Part shown: piece after piece, positions 43,522 to 52,104 of the stretch
Layout: every line of letters begins with the position of its first letter
Numbering within the stretch: position 1 is the stretch's first letter
Origin: Nocardia pseudobrasiliensis NBRC 108224
Lineage (GTDB): Bacteria > Actinomycetota > Actinomycetes > Mycobacteriales > Mycobacteriaceae
DNA: 64,000 bases
Direction of reading: 5' to 3'
NCBI RefSeq assembly: GCF_001613105.1
Contig: NZ_BDBS01000023.1
Coordinates: forward strand, 124,001 to 188,000
Made by a program: the position numbers and the translations under genes
The notes under the pieces: model-generated
Told to the model about the DNA's origin: nothing
The model's input: only the letters and a program-made list of their open reading frames with translations
Database searches by the model: none

Positions 43522-44460
43522 TCAGGCGGTGTGCCAAACGAGCGGGGCGAGAGAAAGTCCGCCCTGGCCCCAGCCCGCGGAGCTGACCAGGTAGCGATCA
43601 CCGTCCGCGACGACCTCGGCGGCGTGGGCGTCGATATGACCCGCCCGCGCCGAGTTGTCGAAATGCCAGGGGTTGTCGCTGTAGAAGATGTCGGTGCCGA
43701 CATAGCCGCCGCGCGGGCCGATGAACAGGTACCACAGGTTGCCGTGCTGGACGACGAACGGCGATTCGGTCGGTCCGCCGCCGAAGCCGACCGGACCGGG
43801 ATCGGTGAAGGCTGTCCGGCGCTCACTCCAATGCCGTAGATCCGCGCTGGTCCGGTAGGCCACGATGTGGCTGCCGCCCACCGGCGTCGAGGTCGCGGTG
43901 TAATACACGACCCACTGGTCGCCCACGCGCGTCACCATGGGATCGCGGGCGTCCCAGCCGTCGCGGAACAGCGGACCATCCGGATCGCGGGTCCAGTTCA
44001 CCAAATCGGTGGAGGTCGCGAGACTGATCGCGGAACGGCTGCCGAGCGGCGCGCCGCCCGAATAGAACATGTAATAGACGCCGCCTTCGGAAACGATATG
44101 CGGGGCCCACAAATGGGTTTCGCCGTAGGGCCGCCCATAGGCGGGATCGGCCCTCAGAACCGGGGGCTGCGTGGTCCACGGTCCGCCGAGTTGTTTCGCG
44201 GTGGCATGTCCGATCGTCGTCTCACCGTAGGGCGCCGCGAATTCGGTATGGGTGATGCCGAACAGATGCCAGGTGGCGTCGGACTCGTCGAAGACGAACG
44301 AATGGTCGTTGACGTACCAATTCCGCAGTTCATCGCTCGGGTCGTACACCCTGTCGAACGCGCCGCTCGAAACCCGTTCGGGCACGATATTCGCGACGGC
44401 GGGCGAATCGCATACGCATATGCCGACGGCAACCAGCGCGGCCGCCACGAGCACTCTCAC
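43522..44460 (-). CDS. Secreted five-bladed propeller glycosidase (GH43/GH32-like)
   Basis: 312 residues with a signal peptide (to about residue 23). The propeller carries three acidic motifs in GH32/GH43 order: D52 (WYVNDHSF), D173 (DARDPMV) and E232 (PTESPFVV), matching nucleophile, transition-state stabiliser and acid. Other blade repeats are TWHLFG, VYYMFYS and QWVVYYTA. It probably cleaves furanosyl-containing glycans; the substrate is not certain. It follows the GH172 gene with 23 bp between them, on the same strand, suggesting a shared substrate. Confidence 0.75.
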   Translation of the reverse strand: MRVLVAAALVAVGICVCDSPAVANIVPERVSSGAFDRVYDPSDELRNWYVNDHSFVFDESDATWHLFGITHTEFAAPYGETTIGHATAKQLGGPWTTQPPVLRADPAYGRPYGETHLWAPHIVSEGGVYYMFYSGGAPLGSRSAISLATSTDLVNWTRDPDGPLFRDGWDARDPMVTRVGDQWVVYYTATSTPVGGSHIVAYRTSADLRHWSERRTAFTDPGPVGFGGGPTESPFVVQHGNLWYLFIGPRGGYVGTDIFYSDNPWHFDNSARAGHIDAHAAEVVADGDRYLVSSAGWGQGGLSLAPLVWHTA

Positions 44461-44483
44461 TCGAACCCCTTTTCCGATGTGAA

Positions 44484-46001
44484 TTACATTGCGGCGTAAC
44501 GGAAGGCGGTGGATCCGTAAACTGCCGGCTCCTCGTTCACACCGCCGTGTTCGATACCGAAACGCAGATGGGCGAGGTGCTCGACCGAATCGGCGAGCAT
44601 CAGCCGATAGGCGTTCACGCAGTAGCCCGCGCAGGCGGGGGTGGATGCTCCCGTCAACGGCAGGCTGTAACTGCGGCCGCTGTCGAAGTACCAGCCGCCC
44701 TCGTAGAAATCCTCCGTCCCGGTTCCATTGATCTGCGGTACCGGCGAACCGTCGACATAGACGTGTTCATCGCCCTCGAGAAACCACGGCGAGCCGCCGC
44801 GCATGGTCTGGCTGACACCCACGAACTTGCCGCGCCCGAAATCGTCGGCGAATATCCAATCCCGGCCCGGCTCGGTCGGTCCCGCATGCGATCGGGTGGT
44901 GAAGTAGCCCGCGGACTTCAGCAGCAGGGCCGTTGCCCACTGCGGATCCGGATCGACCACCACCTCGGTATCGATGCCGTCGATCGGGTCGCCGCCGGTG
45001 TTCACCAGGCTCACCGACAGCGCCGCGGCGAACGGCATGGGCCACCATGCCGAAACCCACCCGCCGGGTCGCGGATCCGCGGCGAACATCAGGGCGCGCA
45101 CGGGCACGACCCCGCCCGGGCCGAGACCGAGCCCGAAGAACTCGCTCACCGGGGAATCGACCAAATCCCTTCCGTCGAAAGCGATTCGAAGCCGCAGCGC
45201 GGTGAAGGATCCCGCATTCGGCAGCCGCAGTCGCAGCGCCGAGACCGCGCCGGGTCCGGTCGCACCGGCGATCGTCGTGCTGCCGTTCGCGGGTACGGTG
45301 ACGGTCTGCCGCTGGGCCCGCGCTCCGGGTGCGGGCGGTTTCGGATCGTGGCCGCCCGCCGAGCGCAGCATGGCCAGCACATCCTCCGCGCGATCGGACG
45401 GATCGAAGGTGTCCAACCCGATTCCGGTCGCGAAATGCCGATAGGTCACGTGGTAGTACTGCACGGGGTTCTGCACGCTGACCCGCATCCGATCGTGATA
45501 CGGCATCGGCACCTTGATGTACACCCCGCCCGGCGACTGATCGGCGTTGGCCACCAAGGGATATGCGAACGGCGCACCCAGCGCGCCGTCGACCACGGCC
45601 TGCAGCGGCGCGCTCACGACCGTCCGCCCGTCCAGCTCGATCCGCAGCTCGCCCAGGGCGGTCACATCACCGCGATCGATGGTGAACCAGATCGAATCGA
45701 CTTCGCCCGCACCGTGATCCTCGGCGACCACGCATCCGGCCCCACCCGCGCCGACGCAGCCGCCCGCGCCGTCGTTGTTGCCACCGCTGCGATCGAAGCT
45801 CGAACTCTGCAGCGTCTGCGCCCCGAGGCCCAGATACGGCAGCCGCTCGAGGTGACGGTAGGAGTCCCAGCCGGTGAGCACGCCGGGCAGCGCCTCGGTC
45901 GCGTGCGCATCGCCCGGCCGCGCCAGCGCCGTAGCCGAAAACCCCAAGCCCCCCACGGCGATCCACGCCATCGCGCGGACCAACGACCTGCGAACACGCA
46001 C
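44484..46001 (-). CDS. Secreted GH172 (DUF2961) glycoside hydrolase
   Basis: 505 residues with a signal peptide and the DUF2961/GH172 core: FGRGKFVGVSQTMRGG, PWFLEGDEHVYVDG and INGTGTEDFYEGGWYF. Candidate catalytic glutamates are E409 and E430; their 21-residue separation equals that of the catalytic pair I recall for the Bifidobacterium alpha-fructofuranosidase of this family. GH172 members act on D-arabinofuranosides or alpha-D-fructofuranosides, and mycobacterial ones attack arabinogalactan D-arabinan. Two propeller proteins flank it. GTG at 46001 follows a perfect AGGAGG; the longer open frame is ignored. Confidence 0.82.
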   Translation of the reverse strand: MRVRRSLVRAMAWIAVGGLGFSATALARPGDAHATEALPGVLTGWDSYRHLERLPYLGLGAQTLQSSSFDRSGGNNDGAGGCVGAGGAGCVVAEDHGAGEVDSIWFTIDRGDVTALGELRIELDGRTVVSAPLQAVVDGALGAPFAYPLVANADQSPGGVYIKVPMPYHDRMRVSVQNPVQYYHVTYRHFATGIGLDTFDPSDRAEDVLAMLRSAGGHDPKPPAPGARAQRQTVTVPANGSTTIAGATGPGAVSALRLRLPNAGSFTALRLRIAFDGRDLVDSPVSEFFGLGLGPGGVVPVRALMFAADPRPGGWVSAWWPMPFAAALSVSLVNTGGDPIDGIDTEVVVDPDPQWATALLLKSAGYFTTRSHAGPTEPGRDWIFADDFGRGKFVGVSQTMRGGSPWFLEGDEHVYVDGSPVPQINGTGTEDFYEGGWYFDSGRSYSLPLTGASTPACAGYCVNAYRLMLADSVEHLAHLRFGIEHGGVNEEPAVYGSTAFRYAAM

Positions 46002-46084
46002 CGACCAACCTCCTGTGGACCCAGCTCCATCAAGGATTCGACACCGCGGTGATTCCGGATGGCAGCGTAGTGCCCGTGAGTTGG

Positions 46085-46993
46085 TCAGGCGGGTAGAACG
46101 CGCAATACCCGTCCACCGATGGTGGAGACGGCCAGAGATCCGTCCGGGGCGACGGCGACCGCGGTCAGCGGGTCCGCGCCGGAATACACCTGACAGGTGG
46201 TGTGGGCGAGCGGATCTATACGGACGAGCGAGCCGGTGGTGGTGGCGTCGTAGAGATAGCCGTCGGGAGCCTGCGCGAGATCGTCCGGCATGGCGGACAA
46301 CCGGGAGGATCCGAGTTGTACGTTCGCGGCGGTCGTCCGTGCGGCGGGATCGGCGATCGGGATGCGGACGACGCGGCCGTCGAGGCTGTAGTACTCGGTC
46401 ACGTAGACGAGGTCGTCGGAGACGACGATGCCATTGGCTCCGGGGATCGCGGTGTGAGCGCTCCACTGCGTATCGATCACGCCGGTGGGGCGAATTCGGA
46501 TGACGCCCTCGGCGGTATCGGCGATGTACAGATTCCCCGCGGAGTCGAAGGCGGCCCCGTTGGGCATGCCGAGGCCGGAGACGAAGACCTCCGGAATCGG
46601 CGTGGCGGCCTCCGGGTCGAAGCGGACCACACCCCCGCCAACCGTGCCGGGCAACCGGCTCAGCGGCGAATCGCCGTACACCGCGTAGATCAATCCGTCC
46701 GGCCCCGTTCGCACCGCACCGGGCGACTCGACCGCGACCGTCGCCGTCATCCGCCCGGCACTGTCGTAGCGCTGCAACTGATTCCGCCCGATCCGGGCCA
46801 CCCACAGATTGCCATGCTGGTCGTAGGTCAGGTTCTCCGCATAGTCGAGAAGGGGCGCGGTCGCGGGTATGAGCGTGGCCGCGCTCGCGGCGCAGTTGTT
46901 CGATTCAGCTTGTGCGGCAACAGGTTCGACCACCGGAAGCGTCAATCCCAGCAGGATCGCGCACAGTCCGATACCGCGCATTCCGCGACTCAC
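46085..46993 (-). CDS. Secreted NHL/SMP-30-like beta-propeller protein
   Basis: About 302 residues with a signal peptide (GLCAILLGLTLPVVEPVAAQA) and repeated propeller motifs (LTYDQHGNLWVARIG, AAFDSAGNLYIADTAEGVIRI, APDGSLAVSTIGGRVLRV). Family members are lactonase-like enzymes or ligand-binding propellers; no complete metal site is obvious. GTG at 46993 with GGGAG 7 bp upstream is chosen. It is upstream of the GH172 gene on the same strand, 83 bp away. Confidence 0.75.
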   Translation of the reverse strand: MSRGMRGIGLCAILLGLTLPVVEPVAAQAESNNCAASAATLIPATAPLLDYAENLTYDQHGNLWVARIGRNQLQRYDSAGRMTATVAVESPGAVRTGPDGLIYAVYGDSPLSRLPGTVGGGVVRFDPEAATPIPEVFVSGLGMPNGAAFDSAGNLYIADTAEGVIRIRPTGVIDTQWSAHTAIPGANGIVVSDDLVYVTEYYSLDGRVVRIPIADPAARTTAANVQLGSSRLSAMPDDLAQAPDGYLYDATTTGSLVRIDPLAHTTCQVYSGADPLTAVAVAPDGSLAVSTIGGRVLRVLPA

Positions 46994-47066
46994 CACGATT
47001 CTCCCGTCCGCCACCCGGCCGTCGTTGCGGCAATGATCCTGCCGCAACGACGTCGAGAGCGCAGCC

Positions 47067-49367
47067 CTATTCGGATTCGGACCGTCGGCGCACGCGGCGG
47101 GCGGCGGCGACCATATTGCGGAGGGAGGGTTCCAGTTGCCAGTAGTGGCGGGTCTTCAGGCCGCCGTCGGGGTTGGCCCACAGGCGTTCGGGGGTAACGG
47201 CCTCGGCCGCGGCGGTGAGGGCCTCGTCGAGTTCGTCGATATCGGGGATGCGGGCCGAACGGCTTTCGTACACACCGGGTCCCACGCCGTGGGACAGGCC
47301 GTGGCCCTGGTCGGCGTCCTTCTGCAGGGCCTCGAGCACCCAGTCGATGGAGCGGCTGGCGACGATGGCGGTGACGTCGGCGTCGAGTTCCTCGATGGCC
47401 TGCACGATCTCGGCGCGACTGGAATAGGCGATATGAGTGTGGATCTGGGTCTCGGACTTGACGCCCGAGGTAGCCAGCCGGAACGCGTTGACCGCCCAGC
47501 GCAGGTACTCGCGACGGCCGTTGGGGCGCAGCGGCAGCAGTTCGCGCACGGCGGGCTCGTCGACCTGGATGATGGCCACCCCGGCCTTCTCCAGATCGGC
47601 CAGCTCGTCGCGGATCGCCAGCGCGACCTGATCGGCCGTCTCGTACAGCGGCTGATCCTGGCGCACGAACGAGCGAGCGACCATTGTGACCGGCCCGGTC
47701 ACAATGCCTTTCACCGGTTTGTCGGTGAGCGACTGCGCGTAGGTGATCCACTCGACCGACATCGCCTTGGGCCGCGCGACATCGCCGTAGAGGATCGGCG
47801 GACGCACGCAGCGCGAGCCGTAGACCTGCACCCAGCCGAAATGCGTTGTGGCGAAACCGTCGAGCAGTTCGGCGAAGTACTGGACCATATCGTTGCGCTC
47901 GTGCTCGCCGTGCACGAGCACATCCAGGCCGATGTCCTCCTGCAGCCGAATGGTCGACTCGATCTCGGCCTCGATACGCTTGCGGTACTCCTCGTAGGAC
48001 AGTCGCCCCTCGCCGAGGTCGTAGCGGGCCTGGCGGACCGCGGCGGTCTGCGGGAAGGAGCCCAGCGTGGTGGCGGGCACAACGGGCAGATTCAGCTTCT
48101 GCCGCTGCGCTTCCCGGCGCACCTCGTACGGTTCGCGCTCGCGCATATCCTGCGTCACGGCGTAAACCCGTTGGCGCACCGCGTGTTTCTGCTTGAAGTG
48201 CACCTCGCTGGGTCGCTTGCGCCACTTCTCCGACGGACCCTCGGTGAGCGCCTTGGCCAGCGAAACCACCTCGAGCACCTTCTGTTTCGCGAAGGCGAGG
48301 CGATCGGCGACCGGACCCTCGATATCGTATTCGACGAGCAGGTCGTAGGGCACGTGCAGCAGCGTGGTGCCGGTGGCGACCACGAGATCCGGGCAGACCT
48401 GGGCCAGTTCGTTGAGATAGGTGAGGGTGACGTAGCGGTCGGCGCGCCACACATTCGTCCCGCTGATCACACCAGCGTACAGGCGCTTGCGCTTGATGCC
48501 GGGGATCTCGGCGAGCTCCTCGGGACGCACCCGGTAGCTGGCCAGATCCAGGCCGATGGCCTCGACGGCGGTCCGGGCGAGAACGCGCACGGCCTCACCG
48601 AAATCGCCGTACTGGCCGGTGACCAGGATGCGCGGACGCAGCGGCGCGGTCGAAAGCCGTTGGTAGGCGCGCTCGAACGCGGCCAACTCCTCGGGGGTGC
48701 GATCGCTGGTGAAGCACGGCTCGTCCAGCTGCACGCAGGTCGATCCGCGCTTGGCGAGGATCTCGAACAGCTGCTCGTACATCGGAAGCAGCTTGTCCAG
48801 CAGCGAGAGTCGATCGAATTCGTCCTCACCGGGCACCTGGCCGGCCTTGGACAGCAGCAGCAGCGACAGCGGACCCAGCACGACCGGGCGCAGTTCGATG
48901 CCCTTCGCCTTGGCCCGGTCGAACTCGTCGAGCAGGGCCTCGGGATGCAGCGAGAATTCGGTGTCGGCGTCCAACTCGGGCTGACGGTAGTGGTAGTTGG
49001 AGCCGAACAGCCGGACCAGCTCCAGCGGCGGCAGATCCGGGCGGCCACGGGCCATCAGGAAGTAGAAGTCCAAGGGATGCAAGCCTTCTCGATACGGCTC
49101 GAACCGCTTGGGGACCGCGCCGAACAGCAGCGCGTTGTCCAGGATGTGGTCGTAGAAGGAGAAGGTGTTGCCCGGGACCTGGGTCAGCCCCGCGGCATTG
49201 AGTTCGGCGAACTGACTGTCCTGGATCTCCCGGCCGACCCGAAGCAGCTCCTCGCGGGAGATGCCGCCGTGCCAGTACGCGTCGAGTGCGCGCTTGAGTT
49301 CCCGGTGCGGTCCGATCCTCGGATATCCGAGGATGCTCGATCCGAAGCCGTCGGTGACGTTGACCAT
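47067..49367 (-). CDS. metE: MetE-family protein (cobalamin-independent methionine synthase homologue) lacking zinc ligands
   Basis: 766 residues, full length, with both MetE barrels: N-terminal LGYPRIGPHRELKRALDAYW, C-terminal TTLGSFPQT, VHGEHERNDMVQYF and GWVQVYGSRCVRPP. MetE transfers a methyl group from methyl-THF(Glu)n to homocysteine on a zinc held by His, Cys, Glu and Cys. Here His645 remains (HTHIAYSS), but the expected Cys is A647, the Glu is V669 (TAIVASRS) and the second Cys is G735 (NPDGGLKTR). The frame is intact. Either it is a pseudoenzyme, has another function, or uses a different metal site. ATG follows GGAAGGAG. Confidence 0.85.
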   Translation of the reverse strand: MVNVTDGFGSSILGYPRIGPHRELKRALDAYWHGGISREELLRVGREIQDSQFAELNAAGLTQVPGNTFSFYDHILDNALLFGAVPKRFEPYREGLHPLDFYFLMARGRPDLPPLELVRLFGSNYHYRQPELDADTEFSLHPEALLDEFDRAKAKGIELRPVVLGPLSLLLLSKAGQVPGEDEFDRLSLLDKLLPMYEQLFEILAKRGSTCVQLDEPCFTSDRTPEELAAFERAYQRLSTAPLRPRILVTGQYGDFGEAVRVLARTAVEAIGLDLASYRVRPEELAEIPGIKRKRLYAGVISGTNVWRADRYVTLTYLNELAQVCPDLVVATGTTLLHVPYDLLVEYDIEGPVADRLAFAKQKVLEVVSLAKALTEGPSEKWRKRPSEVHFKQKHAVRQRVYAVTQDMREREPYEVRREAQRQKLNLPVVPATTLGSFPQTAAVRQARYDLGEGRLSYEEYRKRIEAEIESTIRLQEDIGLDVLVHGEHERNDMVQYFAELLDGFATTHFGWVQVYGSRCVRPPILYGDVARPKAMSVEWITYAQSLTDKPVKGIVTGPVTMVARSFVRQDQPLYETADQVALAIRDELADLEKAGVAIIQVDEPAVRELLPLRPNGRREYLRWAVNAFRLATSGVKSETQIHTHIAYSSRAEIVQAIEELDADVTAIVASRSIDWVLEALQKDADQGHGLSHGVGPGVYESRSARIPDIDELDEALTAAAEAVTPERLWANPDGGLKTRHYWQLEPSLRNMVAAARRVRRRSESE

Positions 49368-49524
49368 GAGCGGGACACTCCTTCCGAGCTGCGGGTTCAG
49401 CCCGACCCTTTATGCAGCTTATGCCCGATAACGGGAAATGCCGCCACCAGCGCGGCGGCTCAGACCATGGGTGGTGACGCCCGGCACTCGCGCAACCAAC
49501 TCGGGTGCGAGTCTTACGAGCGCC

Positions 49525-49613
49525 GTTCGCGGCAGGCTCGCTCCGGAGCGGTCGAAGCGCATGCGCGAGGCGCGAGTCTCGACCGCTCCGGAGCGAGCCT
49601 CAGGGCCGCGAAC
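49525..49613. repeat. Long inverted repeat between fadB2 and the metE homologue
   Basis: Perfect 21-bp arms at 49535-49555 and 49579-49599 are separated by 23 bp. Outside them 9-bp arms at 49525-49533 and 49605-49613 also pair. Each inner arm contains the self-complementary CGCTCCGGAGCG. It starts 24 nt past the fadB2 stop on the minus strand and lacks a T-tract. It may terminate transcription or be a mobile repeat. Confidence 0.75.
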
Positions 49614-49636
49614 ACGCGACGCCGAAGGCGGCGTCA

Positions 49637-50515
49637 TCAGACACGACTGTTGTTGTACTGGTAGAAGCCAGCGCCCGTCTTCTTGCCGAGCAGACCGGCC
49701 TCGACCATGCGCATGAGCAGCGGAGGCGCGGAGTACAGCGGCTCCTTGAACTCGGAGTACATGGAGTCGGCGATGGATTTGACGGTGTCGAGGCCGACCA
49801 GGTCGGTCAGCGCCAGCGGGCCCATCGGGTGGGCACAGCCCAGCACCATGGCCTTGTCGACGTCTTCCTTTGTGGCGAAACCGGATTCGACCATCCGGAT
49901 GGCCGAGAGCAGATACGGCACCAGCAGCGCGTTCACGACGAAGCCGGAGCGGTCGGCCGAGCGCACGACCTGCTTGCCCAGCACCTCGGAGGCGAAGGCC
50001 TCGGCGCGCTTGGAGACGGCCTCGCTGGTCTTGAGCGTGGTCACCAGCTCGACCAGCGGCAGCACGGGCACCGGGTTGAAGAAGTGCATGCCCACGACCC
50101 GCTCGGGCTGGGTGGTGGCGACCGCGACCTTCATGATCGGGATGGAGGAGGTGTTGGAGGCCAGCACCGCGTCCGGATCGGTCACGACCTTGTCGAGTTC
50201 GGCGAAGATCGAGGTCTTGACCTCTTCGCTCTCCACGACCGCCTCGACCACGAGCTGACGGTCGGCGAAATCGCCGAGGTCGGAGGTGAACCGCAGCCGC
50301 CAGGCCGTCTGCTCCCGCTCGCGCTCGGTGATCTTGCCGGAGGACACGCCACGATCCAGCGACCGCAGGATGCGGGCGCGACCGGCGGCGGCCAGCTCCC
50401 GAGTGGGTTCGAACACGAGCACGTCGACATGCGCCCGCGCACAAACCTCCGCGATTCCGGCGCCCATCTGTCCGGCGCCGATGATTCCGACGCGTTGAAT
50501 CTTTTCGCTGCTCAC
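49637..50515 (-). CDS. fadB2: 3-hydroxybutyryl-CoA dehydrogenase
   Basis: 292 residues with the NAD-binding turn GIIGAGQMGAGIAEVCA, the catalytic region SNTSSIPI and GMHFFNPVPVLPLVELV, and the C-terminal dimer domain (GFVVNALLVPYLLSAI). It converts 3-hydroxybutyryl-CoA to acetoacetyl-CoA in fatty-acid or butyrate metabolism. In M. tuberculosis fadB2 (Rv0468) follows icl1; here too it lies downstream of aceA on the same strand, with 299 bp and hairpins between, so the two are probably separate transcripts. Confidence 0.93.
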   Translation of the reverse strand: MSSEKIQRVGIIGAGQMGAGIAEVCARAHVDVLVFEPTRELAAAGRARILRSLDRGVSSGKITEREREQTAWRLRFTSDLGDFADRQLVVEAVVESEEVKTSIFAELDKVVTDPDAVLASNTSSIPIMKVAVATTQPERVVGMHFFNPVPVLPLVELVTTLKTSEAVSKRAEAFASEVLGKQVVRSADRSGFVVNALLVPYLLSAIRMVESGFATKEDVDKAMVLGCAHPMGPLALTDLVGLDTVKSIADSMYSEFKEPLYSAPPLLMRMVEAGLLGKKTGAGFYQYNNSRV

Positions 50516-50616
50516 GTCCCGCTCCTGGTGTCTGGCTGTCGGTGACTTATCTGTTCGGTGGAAGGTGTCGGCTCTCGTAGAGCCCCGCGCCTTCGACGGG
50601 AAACGTTAATAGGGAC

Positions 50617-50650
50617 GCCCTTCCCGCCGGGGCTGTTCAGCGGGAAGGGC
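50617..50650 (-). terminator. Hairpin between aceA and fadB2
   Basis: A perfect 11-bp stem GCCCTTCCCGC / GCGGGAAGGGC with a 12-nt loop. A smaller stem (CCCCGGC-tgc-GCCGGGG) lies at 50758-50774. Together they probably terminate aceA transcription before fadB2. Confidence 0.6.
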
Positions 50651-50777
50651 CGAGGTGCGCCCTATGCCGGGCGGCTATTGGTTTGTGGGTGAAGCGCTTT
50701 CGCGCTTTTCCGGCGGAGCCGGAACCCGGGTGATGCGGACCGGGTCCCGGCCACCGTCCCCGGCTGCGCCGGGGAAA

Positions 50778-50820
50778 TCACTGATTGCTCAGTGAGCCTG
50801 GAAATACTGATCGCTCAGTG
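50778..50820. repeat. Two near-identical dyads at the 3' end of aceA
   Basis: TCACTGA-TTGC-TCAGTGA at 50778-50795 and ACTGA-TCGC-TCAGT at 50806-50819 share sequence and a 27-bp period. The second overlaps the aceA stop codon. They may be RNA hairpins that shape the 3' end or a protein-binding site. Confidence 0.55.
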
Positions 50821-52104
50821 GAACTGGCCCTCTTCGGTCGAACCCTTCAGCGCCGCGGTCGAGGTGTTGGGGTCGACCGTGGTGGCGATGGTGTCGAAGT
50901 AGCCCGCGCCGACCTCGCGCTGGTGCTTGATGGCGGTGAAGCCACGCTCGGCGGCGGCCTTGAACTCGCGCTCCTGCAGGTCGACGAAGGCGGTCATACC
51001 CTCGCGGGCGTAACCGTAGGCCAGGTCGAACATGCCGTAGTTGAGCGAGTGGAAGCCGGCCAGGGTGATGAACTGGAACTTGAAGCCCATCGCGCCGAGC
51101 TCACGCTGGAACTTCGCGATGGTCGCGTCGTCCAGGTGCGCCTTCCAGTTGAAGGACGGCGAGCAGTTGTAGGCCAGCAGCTGGTCCGGGAACTCGCCGC
51201 GGACCGACTCGGCGAACTTGCGCGCGACCTCGAGGTCCGGCACGCCGGTCTCCATCCAGATCAGGTCGGCGTAGGGCGCGTAGGCCTTGGCGCGAGCGAT
51301 GCAGGGCTCGATGCCGTTCTTCACGCCGAAGAAGCCCTCGGCGGTGCGGGTGCCGTCCAGGAACTCACGGTCGCGCTCGTCCACGTCCGAGGTGATCAGG
51401 GTGGCGGCCTCGGCGTCGGTGCGGGCGATGATCACCGACGGCACGTCGGCGACGTCGGCGGCCAGACGCGCGGAGGTCAGAGTGCGGATGTGCTGCTGGG
51501 TGGGGATCAGCACCTTGCCGCCCAGGTGGCCACACTTCTTCTCGGAGGCCAGCTGGTCCTCCCAGTGCACGCCGGCGGCGCCGGCGGCGATCATGGCCTT
51601 CTGCAGTTCGTAAGCGTTCAGCGCGCCACCGAAGCCGGCCTCGGCGTCGGCGACGATCGGCGCCAGCCAGTTCTTGACCGAGTCGTCGCCCTCGACCTTG
51701 GCGATCTCGTCGGCGCGCAGCAGCGCGTTGTTGATGCGGCGGACCACCGACGGCACCGAGTTGGCCGGGTACAGCGACTGGTCGGGGTAGGTGTGGCCGG
51801 ACAGGTTCGCGTCACCGGCGACCTGCCAACCGGACAGGTAGATGGCCTTCAGGCCGGCGCGGACCTGCTGCACGGCCTGGTTGCCGGTGAGGGCGCCCAG
51901 GGAGTTGATGTAGTCCTCGTTGTTCACGAGATCCCAGAGGATCTCCGAACCGCGGCGGGCCAGGGTGGCCTCTTCGACGACGGTGCCCTGGAGCTTCGAA
52001 ACCTGCTCCGCGGTGTAGTTGCGGGTGACGCCCTTCCAGCGGGGGTTGGTGTCCCAATCCTTCTGGATTTCCGCAGCGGTCTTCGGGGTGCCAACGTTCG
52101 ACAT
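50815..52104 (-). CDS. aceA: Isocitrate lyase
   Basis: 429 residues of the short, class 1 isocitrate lyase, the glyoxylate-shunt enzyme that splits isocitrate into succinate and glyoxylate for growth on fatty acids or acetate. The active-site signature KKCGHL has C191, and the Mg-binding and substrate loops (DAEAGFGG, SPSFNWKAHL) are intact. The ATG at 52104 starts MSNVGTPKTAAEIQKDW; the longer open frame is not used. Upstream lies a 470-bp region with candidate CRP- and RamB-type sites. FadB2 is encoded downstream. Confidence 0.96.
   Translation of the reverse strand: MSNVGTPKTAAEIQKDWDTNPRWKGVTRNYTAEQVSKLQGTVVEEATLARRGSEILWDLVNNEDYINSLGALTGNQAVQQVRAGLKAIYLSGWQVAGDANLSGHTYPDQSLYPANSVPSVVRRINNALLRADEIAKVEGDDSVKNWLAPIVADAEAGFGGALNAYELQKAMIAAGAAGVHWEDQLASEKKCGHLGGKVLIPTQQHIRTLTSARLAADVADVPSVIIARTDAEAATLITSDVDERDREFLDGTRTAEGFFGVKNGIEPCIARAKAYAPYADLIWMETGVPDLEVARKFAESVRGEFPDQLLAYNCSPSFNWKAHLDDATIAKFQRELGAMGFKFQFITLAGFHSLNYGMFDLAYGYAREGMTAFVDLQEREFKAAAERGFTAIKHQREVGAGYFDTIATTVDPNTSTAALKGSTEEGQFH

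Noticed and set aside
49368..49636. Possible cobalamin riboswitch before the metE homologue
   Set aside because: No B12-box-like sequence or the conserved core was found by eye; the conspicuous structure is a simple long inverted repeat.
47136..49664. An 840-codon plus-strand open frame
   Set aside because: Antisense to the MetE homologue; shadow frame.
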